A stretch of 64,000 nucleotides of DNA from Schlesneria sp. (GCA_028291515.1 JAQGHU010000094.1:16688-80687), one strand, 5' to 3'. Shown: positions 27,457-37,053, numbered from the stretch's first letter. Program-made: numbers and translations. Notes: generated by a model not told the origin, from the letters alone.

Positions 27457-27870
27457 TTAACGCCCAGCAACAGGGAGCGGGATGTCCAAGTCGAGTTGCA
27501 GGCTCTTTATCGTCCAGTTCACATGGAGCGGCGAAGTTTTGGCCGAGTAATACTCGTGGGCGAACCAGAGCGGTACTGCACCCACGGATTCCAGGGTGAC
27601 TCGATACTCTCCTGGAGAGAGGTGCAACGCGCTCCTCGCTCCTGGTTGTACGAGATCAAACCGGCCGTCGGCACGCGTGATGCCCGCTCCAACGACATCG
27701 AAGATGGCTCCGTCGACACGATGGACAGTGACCTGAATATCCCCCAGCAGCACGCTGCCAGCATGCAGTGTGCCTCGCGTGCCCCCGGCCACGTGTCCTC
27801 CACCACACCCTGTCAGTTCAGCCAACAGCAGCAGCACCACCACACAGCGGGATATCCAACGACAACTCAT
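27457..27870 (-). CDS. Small lipoprotein with a carboxypeptidase-regulatory-like domain
   Basis: A 137-residue lipoprotein. The signal peptide ends in a lipobox LTGC (Cys22) followed by GGG. The mature part is a beta-sandwich pattern (LLGDIQVTVHRVDG, GITRADGRFDLVQPG, LSPGEYRVTLES) like the carboxypeptidase regulatory or transthyretin-like domains of planctomycete lipoproteins. It is likely anchored in a membrane facing the periplasm. It is the last of a same-strand group with the beta-propeller (ends 27918) and the DUF1559 gene (ends 29408), with gaps of 47 and 104 bases. That arrangement of DUF1559 protein and small lipoprotein is frequent in planctomycetes. The function is unknown. Confidence 0.8.
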   Translation of the reverse strand: MSCRWISRCVVVLLLLAELTGCGGGHVAGGTRGTLHAGSVLLGDIQVTVHRVDGAIFDVVGAGITRADGRFDLVQPGARSALHLSPGEYRVTLESVGAVPLWFAHEYYSAKTSPLHVNWTIKSLQLDLDIPLPVAGR

Positions 27871-27917
27871 AGTCGCACCTCAGTAGCTCCGACGAAACGG
27901 AATTGTTGGAGTTACCT

Positions 27918-29303
27918 TCAATGGCCGCTGGCACGTCCGCCAGTTGCGATCAACTTCGAAGGAACCCCGCTGACGTGGAATTGAGTGATAATCTTGCGAG
28001 CGTCGAGATCCAGCAGGCTGATCGTTCCATCGCCAGGATTGCTGAACACTGCCAGACGACGATCGGCATCGAATGCCAAACTATGATGTCCAGCATGGCC
28101 ATCGACCCGAGCACGACCGACATCGATTTCAGTCGCGATCTTGGCGTCGTTCCAATTGCCGTCGCCGTCTGGGTCAGACTCAAGCAAGGACAAGCGATAC
28201 GGTGCTTCAACATCCGCAGTGTGATCGTGAAACACAAATACGAGCGGCATACCGTTTCGTGGCCGCACGATTTCCAATCCAGATGGGCGATTCCCTTCGG
28301 CCATCGGCACCGTGATCCGGTTCATCTGAATCACTTTTTCGCTGGCGTCAACGAAGGCAACTTCTGCCTTCGGGCCTGAACCCGCTACAAATGCCACATG
28401 CTTCCCGTAAGTTGCGAAAGCCCCAGTGCGCCGCGGACGGTCGCCATCCTTGCCGAGCGAGAGATGTTGAATGGCGATGTTCTTTGGGTCGGCTTGCAGC
28501 ACCAAATCGGCTTTCACCCAGCAAATGCCATCACTGGGAGCGAAGAAGATTTTCCCCTGGTTCGCCGCCGCGCCATGAATCCCTCCGTATGGGAGATGGA
28601 AAGAATAGCTGGGTTTGCCCGCACCCGCAGGAGAGATCGCCGTGACATCTACCCGGCCCTGATTGACCCCTTCGCGATCGATCCACGAACTGTAGGCGAC
28701 GCTGTTTCCAACCGCTGCCAGCGTGATGTGACCACCGCCGCCGGAATGGAAGGCGGCCCTCTTCTGTATCGTCGCGGTGTCATCTTTCGCGCTGATGCCG
28801 CTGGGATCCAGGCGCGTGAAGCCGTTCTTCTTGTCATTTGCCAGGTAGAACATTCCATCATAGACATAAAGGTGAGCAGGATTGCCTTGTTGTTTGTCGA
28901 GGACCTGCGCGCGAACCGTGGGAGTTCGTGGATAGCTCCAATGGCTATGGTCGCCGTGTTCATCGGCATCGACTCCAGTATCGATCAGAATCCAGCCGCT
29001 TTGGAGTTGTCCATCCTCGTCATCGCGAACACCGACAAGAACCAGGCCGGATGCCGCCTCCATCTGCACAAGACTCTGGTGTTTCGTGTCCAGGCGCGGG
29101 AAGCCATGCACTTGTGCGATCGGTCCCAACTGAGGCGGATCGCCGACAAGCAGATCGGCCCACTTCAATGTCTTGGCATCATCGTCCTGAAAGATCAGCC
29201 GTGTCAGTATGCGAGGTGACGGGTCCGCCGCGGACGATCGGCTTGACTCCGCCTCGATGATAATGAAAGAGATGATGCAAAGGAGAAAGCATGTGTGTTT
29301 CAT
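27918..29303 (-). CDS. Secreted beta-propeller protein with His clusters
   Basis: A 461-residue protein with a signal peptide (residues 1-26) and repeated blade-like sequence (HLYVYDGMFYLAND, GKIFFAPSDGICWV, RLAVFSNPGDGTISLLDLDA). His clusters stand out: EHGDHSHW near residue 115, a HSGGGGHITL segment, and GHAGHHSLAF near residue 415. Such clusters suggest metal binding. The overall look resembles the AztD zinc-chaperone propellers, but this is an impression from pattern. It lies between the DUF1559 and lipoprotein genes on the same strand, so it may be part of an envelope metal- or sensor-related group. The alternative is a generic secreted WD40-like protein. Confidence 0.7.
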   Translation of the reverse strand: MKHTCFLLCIISFIIIEAESSRSSAADPSPRILTRLIFQDDDAKTLKWADLLVGDPPQLGPIAQVHGFPRLDTKHQSLVQMEAASGLVLVGVRDDEDGQLQSGWILIDTGVDADEHGDHSHWSYPRTPTVRAQVLDKQQGNPAHLYVYDGMFYLANDKKNGFTRLDPSGISAKDDTATIQKRAAFHSGGGGHITLAAVGNSVAYSSWIDREGVNQGRVDVTAISPAGAGKPSYSFHLPYGGIHGAAANQGKIFFAPSDGICWVKADLVLQADPKNIAIQHLSLGKDGDRPRRTGAFATYGKHVAFVAGSGPKAEVAFVDASEKVIQMNRITVPMAEGNRPSGLEIVRPRNGMPLVFVFHDHTADVEAPYRLSLLESDPDGDGNWNDAKIATEIDVGRARVDGHAGHHSLAFDADRRLAVFSNPGDGTISLLDLDARKIITQFHVSGVPSKLIATGGRASGH

Positions 29304-29407
29304 AGTAGAAAACGGTCCATTGGAAGTTCGCAGGAAATGGCCGATCGCGACGGAACGGCTCGATAATCAATGACCAGCGTGGTTCAAACTGAGTGAGAGG
29401 CCTGCTG

Positions 29408-30472
29408 TCAGAAGTCGCCGACAGCTTCGCCGCCGTTGCGGCTGTGTAAGGCGCGATGCAAGGTCAGGTCCATATTGGAGCCGAGAAAGCGCACTGTCCC
29501 ATCTCCGAAGAGAGCATTCGCTCCGCCGGAATGAAGGCTGCGCGGGCCGAAGTAACCCGAGCCATGCATCGTGACGTCGGGTATCTGGCTGTTGGGCGTG
29601 TTGTAGCCGTTCGTGGTGACGTTCGCAGTCAGCGAACGGACCCACGACAATCCGCGTCCCGAACCATTTCCTCCACCGCGCCAATCGCTGTGCGCCGAGA
29701 CGACAGGCGCGAGATCGGGGTTGGTCACTGTTCCACTGGGCCACCCCATGCTAGTGCCATTGTACCCACCGGTCGCCGGACCTGTGGGAGAGATGCCCGT
29801 AGATCCATTCTGCATCTTGCGATAAGGGTACTGGGGCGTCGTCCCGGCGGGCAGTGTCAGATCTTGGCCATCACCGCGCACGGTCTCGCTCATAAAAACG
29901 GTGTTCGACGTGCCGTCAGTAAAGTCGCGCATTCTGACGCTGGAGTTGAGATGAACCAGTCCATTCGCGGGGAAGCGGTCGTCATAATAGGTACCGCTCC
30001 CGCTTCCATTGCTCATCATGTAGTTGATCGCGCCGAACGTGTAGACCTGAGCACTGATGGTCGCCTGGTATTGCGTGGGGGCGGGGTCACTTGGACAAAG
30101 AAACGTCGGCACGACTGCCGGGAACACACTGGCCAAAGTCGGGTTGGGAAATGTGTTTGGTCCACTCCCCAAGTATGGTTTCAGGCTGAAGTCAATCTGG
30201 TTTTGCAGGTTGGCTTGATCCAGGTAAGGCAGAACGCGCGCTTGAGCGGAAAAGCTCGTGGAATCGCCTCCTGGGGGAAATACACCAAAACTGCTCTCAT
30301 AGTTGTGGAGTGCCAATCCCAACTGTTTAAGGTTATTCCGGCACTGCGTTCGCCGGGCTGCTTCCCGTGCCTGCTGCACTGCGGGTAACAGCAGAGCAAT
30401 CAAAATCGCAATGATCGCGATCACAACCAATAACTCGATCAGCGTAAATCCTCGGCGGCGTAACATCACCAC
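29408..30472 (-). CDS. DUF1559 protein with type IV pilin-like N-terminus
   Basis: A 354-residue protein. Residues 6-31 are a prepilin-type signal: [20 protein letters not shown], with the G/F processing site and Glu at +5. [28 protein letters not shown], the hallmark of the planctomycete DUF1559 family, follows. The C-terminus has the H-X-DG-type end [14 protein letters not shown]. Planctomycetes carry dozens to hundreds of these genes; they are processed like pseudopilins and probably act at the cell surface, but their role is unproven. The start is the ATG at 30472. It is first in a same-strand group with the propeller and lipoprotein genes. Confidence 0.95.
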   Translation of the reverse strand: MVMLRRRGFTLIELLVVIAIIAILIALLLPAVQQAREAARRTQCRNNLKQLGLALHNYESSFGVFPPGGDSTSFSAQARVLPYLDQANLQNQIDFSLKPYLGSGPNTFPNPTLASVFPAVVPTFLCPSDPAPTQYQATISAQVYTFGAINYMMSNGSGSGTYYDDRFPANGLVHLNSSVRMRDFTDGTSNTVFMSETVRGDGQDLTLPAGTTPQYPYRKMQNGSTGISPTGPATGGYNGTSMGWPSGTVTNPDLAPVVSAHSDWRGGGNGSGRGLSWVRSLTANVTTNGYNTPNSQIPDVTMHGSGYFGPRSLHSGGANALFGDGTVRFLGSNMDLTLHRALHSRNGGEAVGDF

Positions 30473-30722
30473 ACCCCATTTATCTGTTTAGTGTGCAAAT
30501 GCAATTCGTATGCAAGTGTGTCTATTATGCATAACGATTGCAAGAGGACGTTACTGCAAAATTGTGAAATCGCACGAAGGACGCAGGAACCTCAGATGTC
30601 AGGCTCTGGTTCGCCTTCGCAATTGAAGACCGCGAATGCACGTCCCTCCGATAGTCCGGGGTAGGACGGCGATCGCGGATTCTCGCGCAACTGGTATTGT
30701 CGCGACTTCTGTGTTCGATTAG

Positions 30723-30742
30723 AAATTTGGTTAACCAAATTT
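30723..30742. promoter_or_regulatory. Perfect 20-bp palindrome, candidate BlaI-type operator
   Basis: AAATTTGGTTAACCAAATTT is a perfect palindrome that begins 47 bases before the ATG of the BlaI-like gene. BlaI/MecI repressors bind dyads of this kind and often repress their own operon. The sequence differs from the known TACA/TGTA dyads, so the link to this repressor is inferred from position. The rest of the 30473-30769 gap (297 bases) should hold divergent promoters for the gene at 30770 and the DUF1559 gene. Confidence 0.7.
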
Positions 30743-30769
30743 GGGTATGCAAATCAGGGAGGGTTGCAG

Positions 30770-31153
30770 ATGAGTCGACCGGCAGCCAAGGAATTGACGG
30801 AACGCGAATTGGAGGTCATGCACGTCTTTTGGGACGTCGATGAAATGACCGCCACGGACGCTCGCGAGCGCCTTGCGGCAAGCGGAATCGATCGTGCCTA
30901 TGTGACGATCGCCAACCTGGTGCGCATCCTGGTGGAAAAGGGATTTTTGAGGGCGACGAACGACGAGCGTCCGTTCACATATGCACCCATCCGGTCGCGC
31001 GATGAGGTCTCTCGCAACTTCGTCGGTGACATGATCCAGCGCCTGTTTGGTGGCTCCCGCGAAAAAATGTTGCTCCACCTTCTAGGCGGAAACAAGCGGC
31101 TCACTGCTGCCGAGCGCAAGCTGCTTCAGCAGATCCTGGAGGAGCAAAAGTGA
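30770..31153 (+). CDS. BlaI/MecI/CopY-family transcriptional repressor
   Basis: A 127-residue winged-helix protein with the typical family opening (ELTERELEVMHVFWDVDEMTATDARERL) and recognition-helix region (YVTIANLVRILVEKGFLRA). A C-terminal dimerisation helix pair follows. In the bla/mec systems the repressor is inactivated when a membrane M56 metallopeptidase is triggered. Here such a gene follows immediately with a TGATG overlap at 31151-31155. The ATG at 30770 follows AGGGAGGG with seven bases spacing. A perfect palindrome 27 bases upstream of the gene is the likely operator. Confidence 0.93.
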   Translation: MSRPAAKELTERELEVMHVFWDVDEMTATDARERLAASGIDRAYVTIANLVRILVEKGFLRATNDERPFTYAPIRSRDEVSRNFVGDMIQRLFGGSREKMLLHLLGGNKRLTAAERKLLQQILEEQK

Positions 31154-33450
31154 TGGATAGTATTCATTCCGCAATTGGCTGGTGTGCTCTGCAAGTCAGC
31201 CTGGTATCCCTAGTCGCGGTGGTCATCGCGACATTGATCGGTCGGCGTAGTCCGTTTGCCGCGTGTTCAGTCGTGTGCGTGGCAACCGTGGTCTGTACCG
31301 CGTTAACGTTCGTGGCTCCGCTTCCCGTTCATCGCTGCTTTACGTTGCCAGGTCCGCGATCTTCTGCCGTGACAGCAACGACACCGGACGCTGTTGTGAC
31401 AGCGGATGAATCGGCGACAACTCGGAACGATCTGCACCAAGATTCCTCGACCTTGCCGACGATTGATCTTCGTGCTGTCGCTTTGTCATTGCGATCTCTG
31501 GTCCTGCGGATCGAGCGTATCGAACAGCGAGGCAACTTCGTCAGACAGTGGGTCACCTGGTTGCTGTTGGCAACAATCGCGTTTGGGATTTTGCGTCTTG
31601 TGGCTGGCATAGCCTTTGTCAGGCGTGCGCGGCGCAAAGGAGTTCCGATCACTGATCCAAAGCTACTCAGCTCGCTTCGCGAGCTTTCGTCAAGTCTCGG
31701 TTGTCGGGTGATTCCCGATCTGCGTGCGAATGGTGACTTCACGGATGCGGCTGTCGCCGGGTGGATACGACCGACATTGATTCTGCCTGGCCATTGGCAG
31801 GATTGGACCGACGACGAACAGCGAGCGGTCCTGGCCCACGAACTGGCGCACCTTGTTCGCCGGGATACAGTCTGGCGAGCGACGGCGGCGAGTCTACTGG
31901 CTGTTCATTTTTACAACCCGGCTATTCATTGGTTGATGCGTCGCGTGATGCTCTACCAGGAACTTTCGGCCGATGCCTTGGCCGCCATGGTCATTGGTCG
32001 GCGGTCGTACTTGCGTTCGCTGTCGAGTCTGGCAATCCGGCATGACGATCAATTGTGGAGAAAGGCTTCTCCAGACATCCTGCCGGTCTTCTCGGGACAT
32101 TTGATCAGGAGAATCAAGGTGTTGCATTCCACGGATGGAAGATCGGAAATGGGAACCTGGAGCCGACGAAACATCGCGTCGACGATGATTTCGACAGCAC
32201 TCGTCCTGATGGCCGTGGCGGCTGTCGCGACGCGAGGGATCGCCCAGCCACCAGGCGGCGAGCCGAAAGCGGCGGCGGGACCAATCAAACGCGTCTCGAC
32301 CACGAAAGTGATTCCCGAATACGGACGGGAACTCGATCCGACGCAAGCCATGTTCCGCCGCGCTCCGTTGGATCCCGCCGTCATCGGTTCCAAAAATCCG
32401 TACGGACTGATGGTCGTCAGACTGCAAGAGATCCTGCGACGTCCACAACTGCAAGTCGGCACGCCAGCCATCAATGGCCTGCTGTCGATGTGGCTGGCAG
32501 AGGAATTGAAATCGCCAACTCCGCCCCCCGTGGCCTTCGAGACCATCGAGTGGTTCGCGACCATCCCCGTCATCAAGTTCTGGGCGGAAACCGAGGGCAA
32601 GAAGTCACAGTTCGCGCTGGGGACTCAAGAGTTCGCATTCAGACTGAGTCAGCCGATTGATTTAAATCAATGGGTTCAGCAGTACGCACCGAACGCCAAA
32701 TGCCATGTCGTCGAAAACAGGAACGTGTATGAGTTCGCGGTTCCGTCGGCGGGGACGGGTTTCTGCCTGGTCTGGGCGGCCAACGAATCGACGATTCGAG
32801 GCACGATAAGTGGTAAGGAGATCACGCCCGAAACGAGGCTTGCCGAGCTGGATTTCGTGCCGAAGCCAAAGCCTGCCGATCCTTCTGAAGTAAGTCCGAC
32901 AGAGTCTGCAGACGAAGGTCTGGCATCGACCTGGCCTGCAACGTGGAACCGGATCGACAGAGGCCTCGGCAGCATCACTATGGCCCGAGCTGATCTCAAG
33001 GGACTCATCACAGACTTGGACCACAAGCCGGACCTCCAAACCGACTCGATGAAGGCGATCGGTCGCGCGGTGCGGTCGGTGATGTCGCGATGCGCGACAT
33101 CGTCAATTGCCTTTGATATGACAGACGCCACTTCAGAAATCGGCATTCGAGCCAGCTTTGCGCATCCATCCAAAGAATCCGCAACGGAATCCGCCCAGGA
33201 CATTCGGGAAATCCTCACGCTGTCCAAGGCCGAACTCGCGAAGCAGGTCGCCACATTGAAAGCGGACAACACCGAGGACGCCATCGAATTGGCTTTGGTC
33301 AAACTGTATGACACCGCCATTCAGATCGGGACGGTTTCAGTGGATGAATACGAAGACAAGTCCGCCGCTGTCGTCTTCGCATTCGCGATACCGCTCGACA
33401 GACTCGTCGAGTTCGTCGTCCAGTCGATGAAAGACTCGCCCGCTCCGTAA
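31153..33450 (+). CDS. BlaR1-like M56 family membrane metallopeptidase
   Basis: A 765-residue membrane protein. Helices lie near residues 8-30, 38-58, 135-158 and about 340-365. The cytoplasmic-facing peptidase loop carries HELAH at residues 229-233 (VLAHELAHLVRRDTVWR), then a downstream QELSADALA whose Glu is the usual third zinc ligand. The extracytoplasmic C-terminal 380 residues are not a penicillin-binding domain: there is no SxxK/SxN/KTG set, so the signal is not a beta-lactam as in BlaR1. The gene is translationally coupled to the repressor gene (TGATG). It most likely cleaves or triggers loss of the repressor on an unknown envelope signal. Confidence 0.9.
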   Translation: MDSIHSAIGWCALQVSLVSLVAVVIATLIGRRSPFAACSVVCVATVVCTALTFVAPLPVHRCFTLPGPRSSAVTATTPDAVVTADESATTRNDLHQDSSTLPTIDLRAVALSLRSLVLRIERIEQRGNFVRQWVTWLLLATIAFGILRLVAGIAFVRRARRKGVPITDPKLLSSLRELSSSLGCRVIPDLRANGDFTDAAVAGWIRPTLILPGHWQDWTDDEQRAVLAHELAHLVRRDTVWRATAASLLAVHFYNPAIHWLMRRVMLYQELSADALAAMVIGRRSYLRSLSSLAIRHDDQLWRKASPDILPVFSGHLIRRIKVLHSTDGRSEMGTWSRRNIASTMISTALVLMAVAAVATRGIAQPPGGEPKAAAGPIKRVSTTKVIPEYGRELDPTQAMFRRAPLDPAVIGSKNPYGLMVVRLQEILRRPQLQVGTPAINGLLSMWLAEELKSPTPPPVAFETIEWFATIPVIKFWAETEGKKSQFALGTQEFAFRLSQPIDLNQWVQQYAPNAKCHVVENRNVYEFAVPSAGTGFCLVWAANESTIRGTISGKEITPETRLAELDFVPKPKPADPSEVSPTESADEGLASTWPATWNRIDRGLGSITMARADLKGLITDLDHKPDLQTDSMKAIGRAVRSVMSRCATSSIAFDMTDATSEIGIRASFAHPSKESATESAQDIREILTLSKAELAKQVATLKADNTEDAIELALVKLYDTAIQIGTVSVDEYEDKSAAVVFAFAIPLDRLVEFVVQSMKDSPAP

Positions 33451-33607
33451 TGGACGTCGCGGATCGCATGGGGAACCTGGCGGCAGCTTTCGGCCGCCAG
33501 TGTTCTTCGTTTCGTCAGCACACTGGCGAGCGAAATCTCGCGAGTGGCAGCAGAATTCAAGCAATTCTGAGCGAATTGACTGACATCCGTGACAACGCGT
33601 TTGGCCG

Positions 33608-34417
33608 TTATTGGTCGATTTGCCGGAGATCTAGGGCTCCGTCATCACCGGTGTAGATCTCATTGCTTTTGCCAGTCTCAAGATAAATGGTGTTGTCGCC
33701 ATTGACGACGCAAGGCACGATCGTGTCGTTTGTAATCTTATGGACTAAGTAACTGCCACTGGTGCCGGCGGCTGTGGCTGTCACTGTACGGACGGTATCG
33801 ACATCGATCATGACCGTGTAAACCTGAGAGCTTGCGGCATTGTTGACGACCGAGAATTTCCACGTGCCGACCTCATCAACTCGCGTGACGGGACGGTAAA
33901 TGCGAATCCAGCCTGCGGTCAGCCGCCTCGCGTGGATCGATGCCGTCTGAACTGTGCGAACACCACCGAGATTCTGTTGGAAGACCAGCCCCGGTCGCTT
34001 ATACGAATTGACAGTCTTGACGATCGCTGTGAAGTTCGCAGGATAGGTCGTCCCACTAATGATGGCATTTCCTCCGAATTGGATGACATCGCCGGGTTGG
34101 CAAGGATTGCCAGAGTTGGAGTCTGACCAGGTCCCATCGGTGACTTGAATGAGTGTCACCAATGTCCCCCAAACTTTGTCGCCATTGCCCGGGGAGTCCT
34201 CACCCAGATCACCGGAATAGAACTCGGCACCGCCCACTCGCAGAGCCTCGCTCGCAAGATGAGAGGCCTCACCCCCTCCAACGCGAGCCCCGACCTTCCC
34301 ATTCAAATAGGTGACCATCGCATCTCCGATGCTTTGGGCTTGGGCGGGCAGAGTAGAACTCACGCTGAGAACGAGAGTGACGATCGCAGGCCCCAAACCT
34401 CGAATGCGCCGATTCAT
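33608..34417 (-). CDS. Secreted AIM3/BBC1-like domain protein
   Basis: A 269-residue exported protein: signal peptide residues 1-28 (ending AQA), then a domain with KVGARVGGGEASHLASEAL, DKVWGTLV and CQPGDVIQFGG. This order resembles the BBC1/AIM3 cysteine-proteinase-fold domain, in which the motif is GxGECxxLA. Here the position of the nucleophile is Ala51 (GGGEAS), so catalysis seems lost. The C-terminal half is beta-rich (WKFSVVNNAASSQVYTVMIDVDTV). I chose the ATG at 34417 because the signal peptide starts there and an AAAGGG ribosome site precedes it. The function is unknown; it may be a structural or binding domain. Confidence 0.68.
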   Translation of the reverse strand: MNRRIRGLGPAIVTLVLSVSSTLPAQAQSIGDAMVTYLNGKVGARVGGGEASHLASEALRVGGAEFYSGDLGEDSPGNGDKVWGTLVTLIQVTDGTWSDSNSGNPCQPGDVIQFGGNAIISGTTYPANFTAIVKTVNSYKRPGLVFQQNLGGVRTVQTASIHARRLTAGWIRIYRPVTRVDEVGTWKFSVVNNAASSQVYTVMIDVDTVRTVTATAAGTSGSYLVHKITNDTIVPCVVNGDNTIYLETGKSNEIYTGDDGALDLRQIDQ

Positions 34418-34797
34418 GATGGATTGCCCTTTCTGAAGAGAGTCCGATCTGTGTGATGGCAGAGATGAATGCTGGTGTCGCGTAGATAACAATTGGTCAC
34501 GATGCCGACCGACTGCACGAAAATCAGGTCTCAAAATGCAATTGCCGGACAACTTGCCACGGATATGACGTTCTGGTGTCTTTGAGAAACGTGTCGTGAT
34601 ATGGACGCATTCGTGTCGAAGCTAAGCCACGCCGACGAGCGTTGCGCGCCGACATCGAATTCTTTAAAAAATTCGACCGCGACAATTTGACTCGCCTTTG
34701 GCCATGACCTAGCGTTGCCCGTCAGCGTTGTGTCGAGTGCTCCATCAGACTCAGACCTTCGCTGGCATGATGATGGACTCGAAAAACACATCTCGAC
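34418..34797. other. Intergenic region with divergent promoters
   Basis: 380 bases between the minus-strand AIM3/BBC1-like gene and the plus-strand TadE-like gene. An A/T-rich segment at about 34660-34690 (TTCTTTAAAAAATTCG) could serve a promoter or be an IR element. I see no gene. Confidence 0.4.
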
Positions 34798-35226
34798 ATG
34801 AAGACTTCCATGCCAGCAATCCCATTGCGGTCCTCGCGACGCAATGGCGCCAGCACTGTGGAAATGGCTCTCATTTCTCCCGTTCTGTTCGCCATCGTGT
34901 TCGGCCTGTTCGAAATCGCGTATGGCTACATGGTGCATCACCTGATCCAGGATGCCGCTCGCCAGGGATGTCGCGTCGCTGTCTGCTATGGAGAGAGCAA
35001 TACAGACGTCAACTCAAAAATCAATAGCTTGCTTCAAGCCGAACAGATCTCCGGTTCCACGACAAAAATCATGGTCAACAGTTCCGTCGCCGATGTCGCG
35101 TCGGCAAAGTCTGGAGACCAGATTACGGTTCAGATCACCATCCCGGCGTCAAAAGTGTCGTTCTTTCCGGCAACTGGCTATCTCCGGGGACAACTCACTG
35201 CCTTATGCACGATGCGACATCAATGA
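34798..35226 (+). CDS. TadE-like pilus assembly protein
   Basis: A 142-residue protein with a basic N-terminus, then RRNGASTVEMALISPVLFAIVFGLFEIAYGYM: a single hydrophobic helix with the TadE prepilin-like Glu at +5. The rest (about 95 residues) is extracytoplasmic and repeats the pattern of minor pilins. TadE/TadF/TadG belong to Flp/Tad pilus systems. Two further TadE/TadG-like genes follow, the first overlapping by an ATGA. The core motor genes (tadA, tadB, tadC, rcpA) are not in the window. The start at 34798 is an ATG directly before the basic stretch. Confidence 0.88.
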   Translation: MKTSMPAIPLRSSRRNGASTVEMALISPVLFAIVFGLFEIAYGYMVHHLIQDAARQGCRVAVCYGESNTDVNSKINSLLQAEQISGSTTKIMVNSSVADVASAKSGDQITVQITIPASKVSFFPATGYLRGQLTALCTMRHQ

Positions 35227-35729
35227 CAAGGGCCATGAGGTTAGCGATGCGACGATTTCGATCTATAGACGCGCCTGATGCCAGCAGCAACCGCGGCCGA
35301 TGGGGCCTCATTTGGGCTGATACAGCGCGAAGCGGTGCGGTGGCGGTCGAAATGGCGATGCTGGCACCATTCCTGGCGACGCTGATCCTGGGGATTACAG
35401 AGATCGGGCAGGTTCAACGAGCGCAATGCTACATCTCAGAGGCGGCAGGTGCAGGCGGAGCGACGGGGACACTGCCGGGAAGTACGAATGCCGAAATCAT
35501 CAAAGATGCACAGTCGTTTTTGACCAGTTGCAGGATGACGGCGGCTTCGGCTGTCATCACAATCAAGGTCAATGACGTTGTTGCGGACGTCAGCACCGCC
35601 GCAAGAAACGACAAAATCACAGTGACAGTGGCGATTCCCGTTTCGGCAATCTCGTGGACCGGGTCGCATTTTTTCATTTTGAATACATCGATTGTTTCAA
35701 AAACTGTGGTGATGCTCAAACAGGGATAA
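35223..35729 (+). CDS. TadE/TadG-like pilus assembly protein
   Basis: A 168-residue protein with an unusually long basic N-terminus, then ARSGAVAVEMAMLAPFLATLILGITEIGQV, again with the Glu after the leader Gly-Ala. The downstream part carries a Cys, a Gly-rich stretch and beta strands typical of minor pilins. The ATG at 35223 shares bases with the TGA of the previous gene (ATGA), so translation is coupled. The next TadG-like gene follows after 13 bases. They form a three-gene tad-type unit. Confidence 0.86.
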   Translation: MTRAMRLAMRRFRSIDAPDASSNRGRWGLIWADTARSGAVAVEMAMLAPFLATLILGITEIGQVQRAQCYISEAAGAGGATGTLPGSTNAEIIKDAQSFLTSCRMTAASAVITIKVNDVVADVSTAARNDKITVTVAIPVSAISWTGSHFFILNTSIVSKTVVMLKQG

Positions 35730-35742
35730 GGAAGGGCGTATC

Positions 35743-37053
35743 ATGAAAACGTTGATTGCCAAATCACGAAGGATCTGGACGAATCGGCGTGGCGCGGTGG
35801 CCGTCATGGCCACACTATTGCTGATTCCACTGTTGGCGTTTGTCGCCCTCTGTGTCGACATCGGCTGGATGGCCACGACGAAAAGCACCCTGCAAAATGC
35901 CGCCGACTCGGCCGCCGCGGCTGGTGCCCGACAGTTGACCGACAATTTCGCGGCCTATTATTCTCCGTCGCAGACACAGGGCCACAGCCTGATCGACAGC
36001 GCGGAGTCGTCTGCTCTGTCGTACTCGCAGAAGTTTTGCGGCTACAACGGGGCGGGTGGAGTCACTTCGTTGAAACTTCTGTCATCTGATGCCGTGTTCG
36101 GGTTTACCAATGCACAGAATTCATTTGCCCCTGTGACGGCCTACTCCAACTATCCCAATACGGTGAAAGTCACCGTTCGCCGTGACGCGAGTGCCAACGG
36201 ACGATTGCCATTCTTCTTCGCTCCGGCCATCGGCGAGAAGGATGCCGCTCTCACGGCCACATCTTCGACGACGGTTTATACCGGCTTGGTCACAGCCTTC
36301 GGTCCTGTATCGCAGGTCTCGGGTGGTTCCGGCGGAGTCGGCACTGGCGTTGCATCCGGCTCCGGCGGAGGAACTGGGGGCGGCACCTGGGGTGATTCGT
36401 ATTGGAGCGACGGTTCAAGCTTGAAGGGCACCTTGTTGCCAGTCGCGTTCGACGTGAATACGTGGAATAGCTTCTTCGCGACGGGAGTTTCGCCGGATGG
36501 ATCCATTACGAAAGACGCGACCGGAACGCCGATGATCCATATCTATCCCAGCCCTAAACAATCGCCGGGTAACTTCGGATTGTTGTGCATCGGCCCGTGG
36601 ACGAATGCCGACCCGACTTACAAAAACTGGATTCTGAACGGCCCCAGCGCCAGCGACCTGCAATATCTCGCGAGTTCGGGAGCTTATCCAGTCAGCCTCA
36701 GTGCACCCAAGCCTTGGAAGGGAACACCCGGCCTCAGATCGACGCTGGGAAGTGCCTTCTCTGCGATCATCGGTCAGCCAAGGCTGCTACCTCTATTCCA
36801 ACCGAAAACCATGTCTCCCTACCAGGCGGCCAGTGGCAACGGCAGCAACACAACTTACAGCATCGTCGGATTCGCAGGAGTGACCGTCACGAGCGTTTCT
36901 GGCAATGGCACCAATATGGATATCTGTGTGAAGCCTTGCAGCGTGCTTGATCCGACTGCGGTGTTTGATGCCACCACGATTTATCCAGCCGGAGCTCAAC
37001 CAAGCGGCCAGATGAAAGCATTCACATTTGTGACTTCCAAACTCTCACATTAA
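35743..37053 (+). CDS. TadG-like protein (Flp pilus-assembly, vWA-less)
   Basis: A 436-residue protein with RRGAVAVMATLLLIPLLAFVALCVDIGWMATTKSTLQNAADSAAAAGARQL at residues 14-65: a single N-terminal helix followed by the TadG-family ADSAAAAGA patch. The middle contains a Gly/Ser-rich linker (about residues 185-220). The C-terminal half is beta-rich and lacks an obvious vWA MIDAS (DxSxS). It is likely a surface or secreted pilus-associated protein. It ends the three-gene group starting at 34798. The start is ATG 35743, preceded by GGAAGGG. Confidence 0.85.
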   Translation: MKTLIAKSRRIWTNRRGAVAVMATLLLIPLLAFVALCVDIGWMATTKSTLQNAADSAAAAGARQLTDNFAAYYSPSQTQGHSLIDSAESSALSYSQKFCGYNGAGGVTSLKLLSSDAVFGFTNAQNSFAPVTAYSNYPNTVKVTVRRDASANGRLPFFFAPAIGEKDAALTATSSTTVYTGLVTAFGPVSQVSGGSGGVGTGVASGSGGGTGGGTWGDSYWSDGSSLKGTLLPVAFDVNTWNSFFATGVSPDGSITKDATGTPMIHIYPSPKQSPGNFGLLCIGPWTNADPTYKNWILNGPSASDLQYLASSGAYPVSLSAPKPWKGTPGLRSTLGSAFSAIIGQPRLLPLFQPKTMSPYQAASGNGSNTTYSIVGFAGVTVTSVSGNGTNMDICVKPCSVLDPTAVFDATTIYPAGAQPSGQMKAFTFVTSKLSH

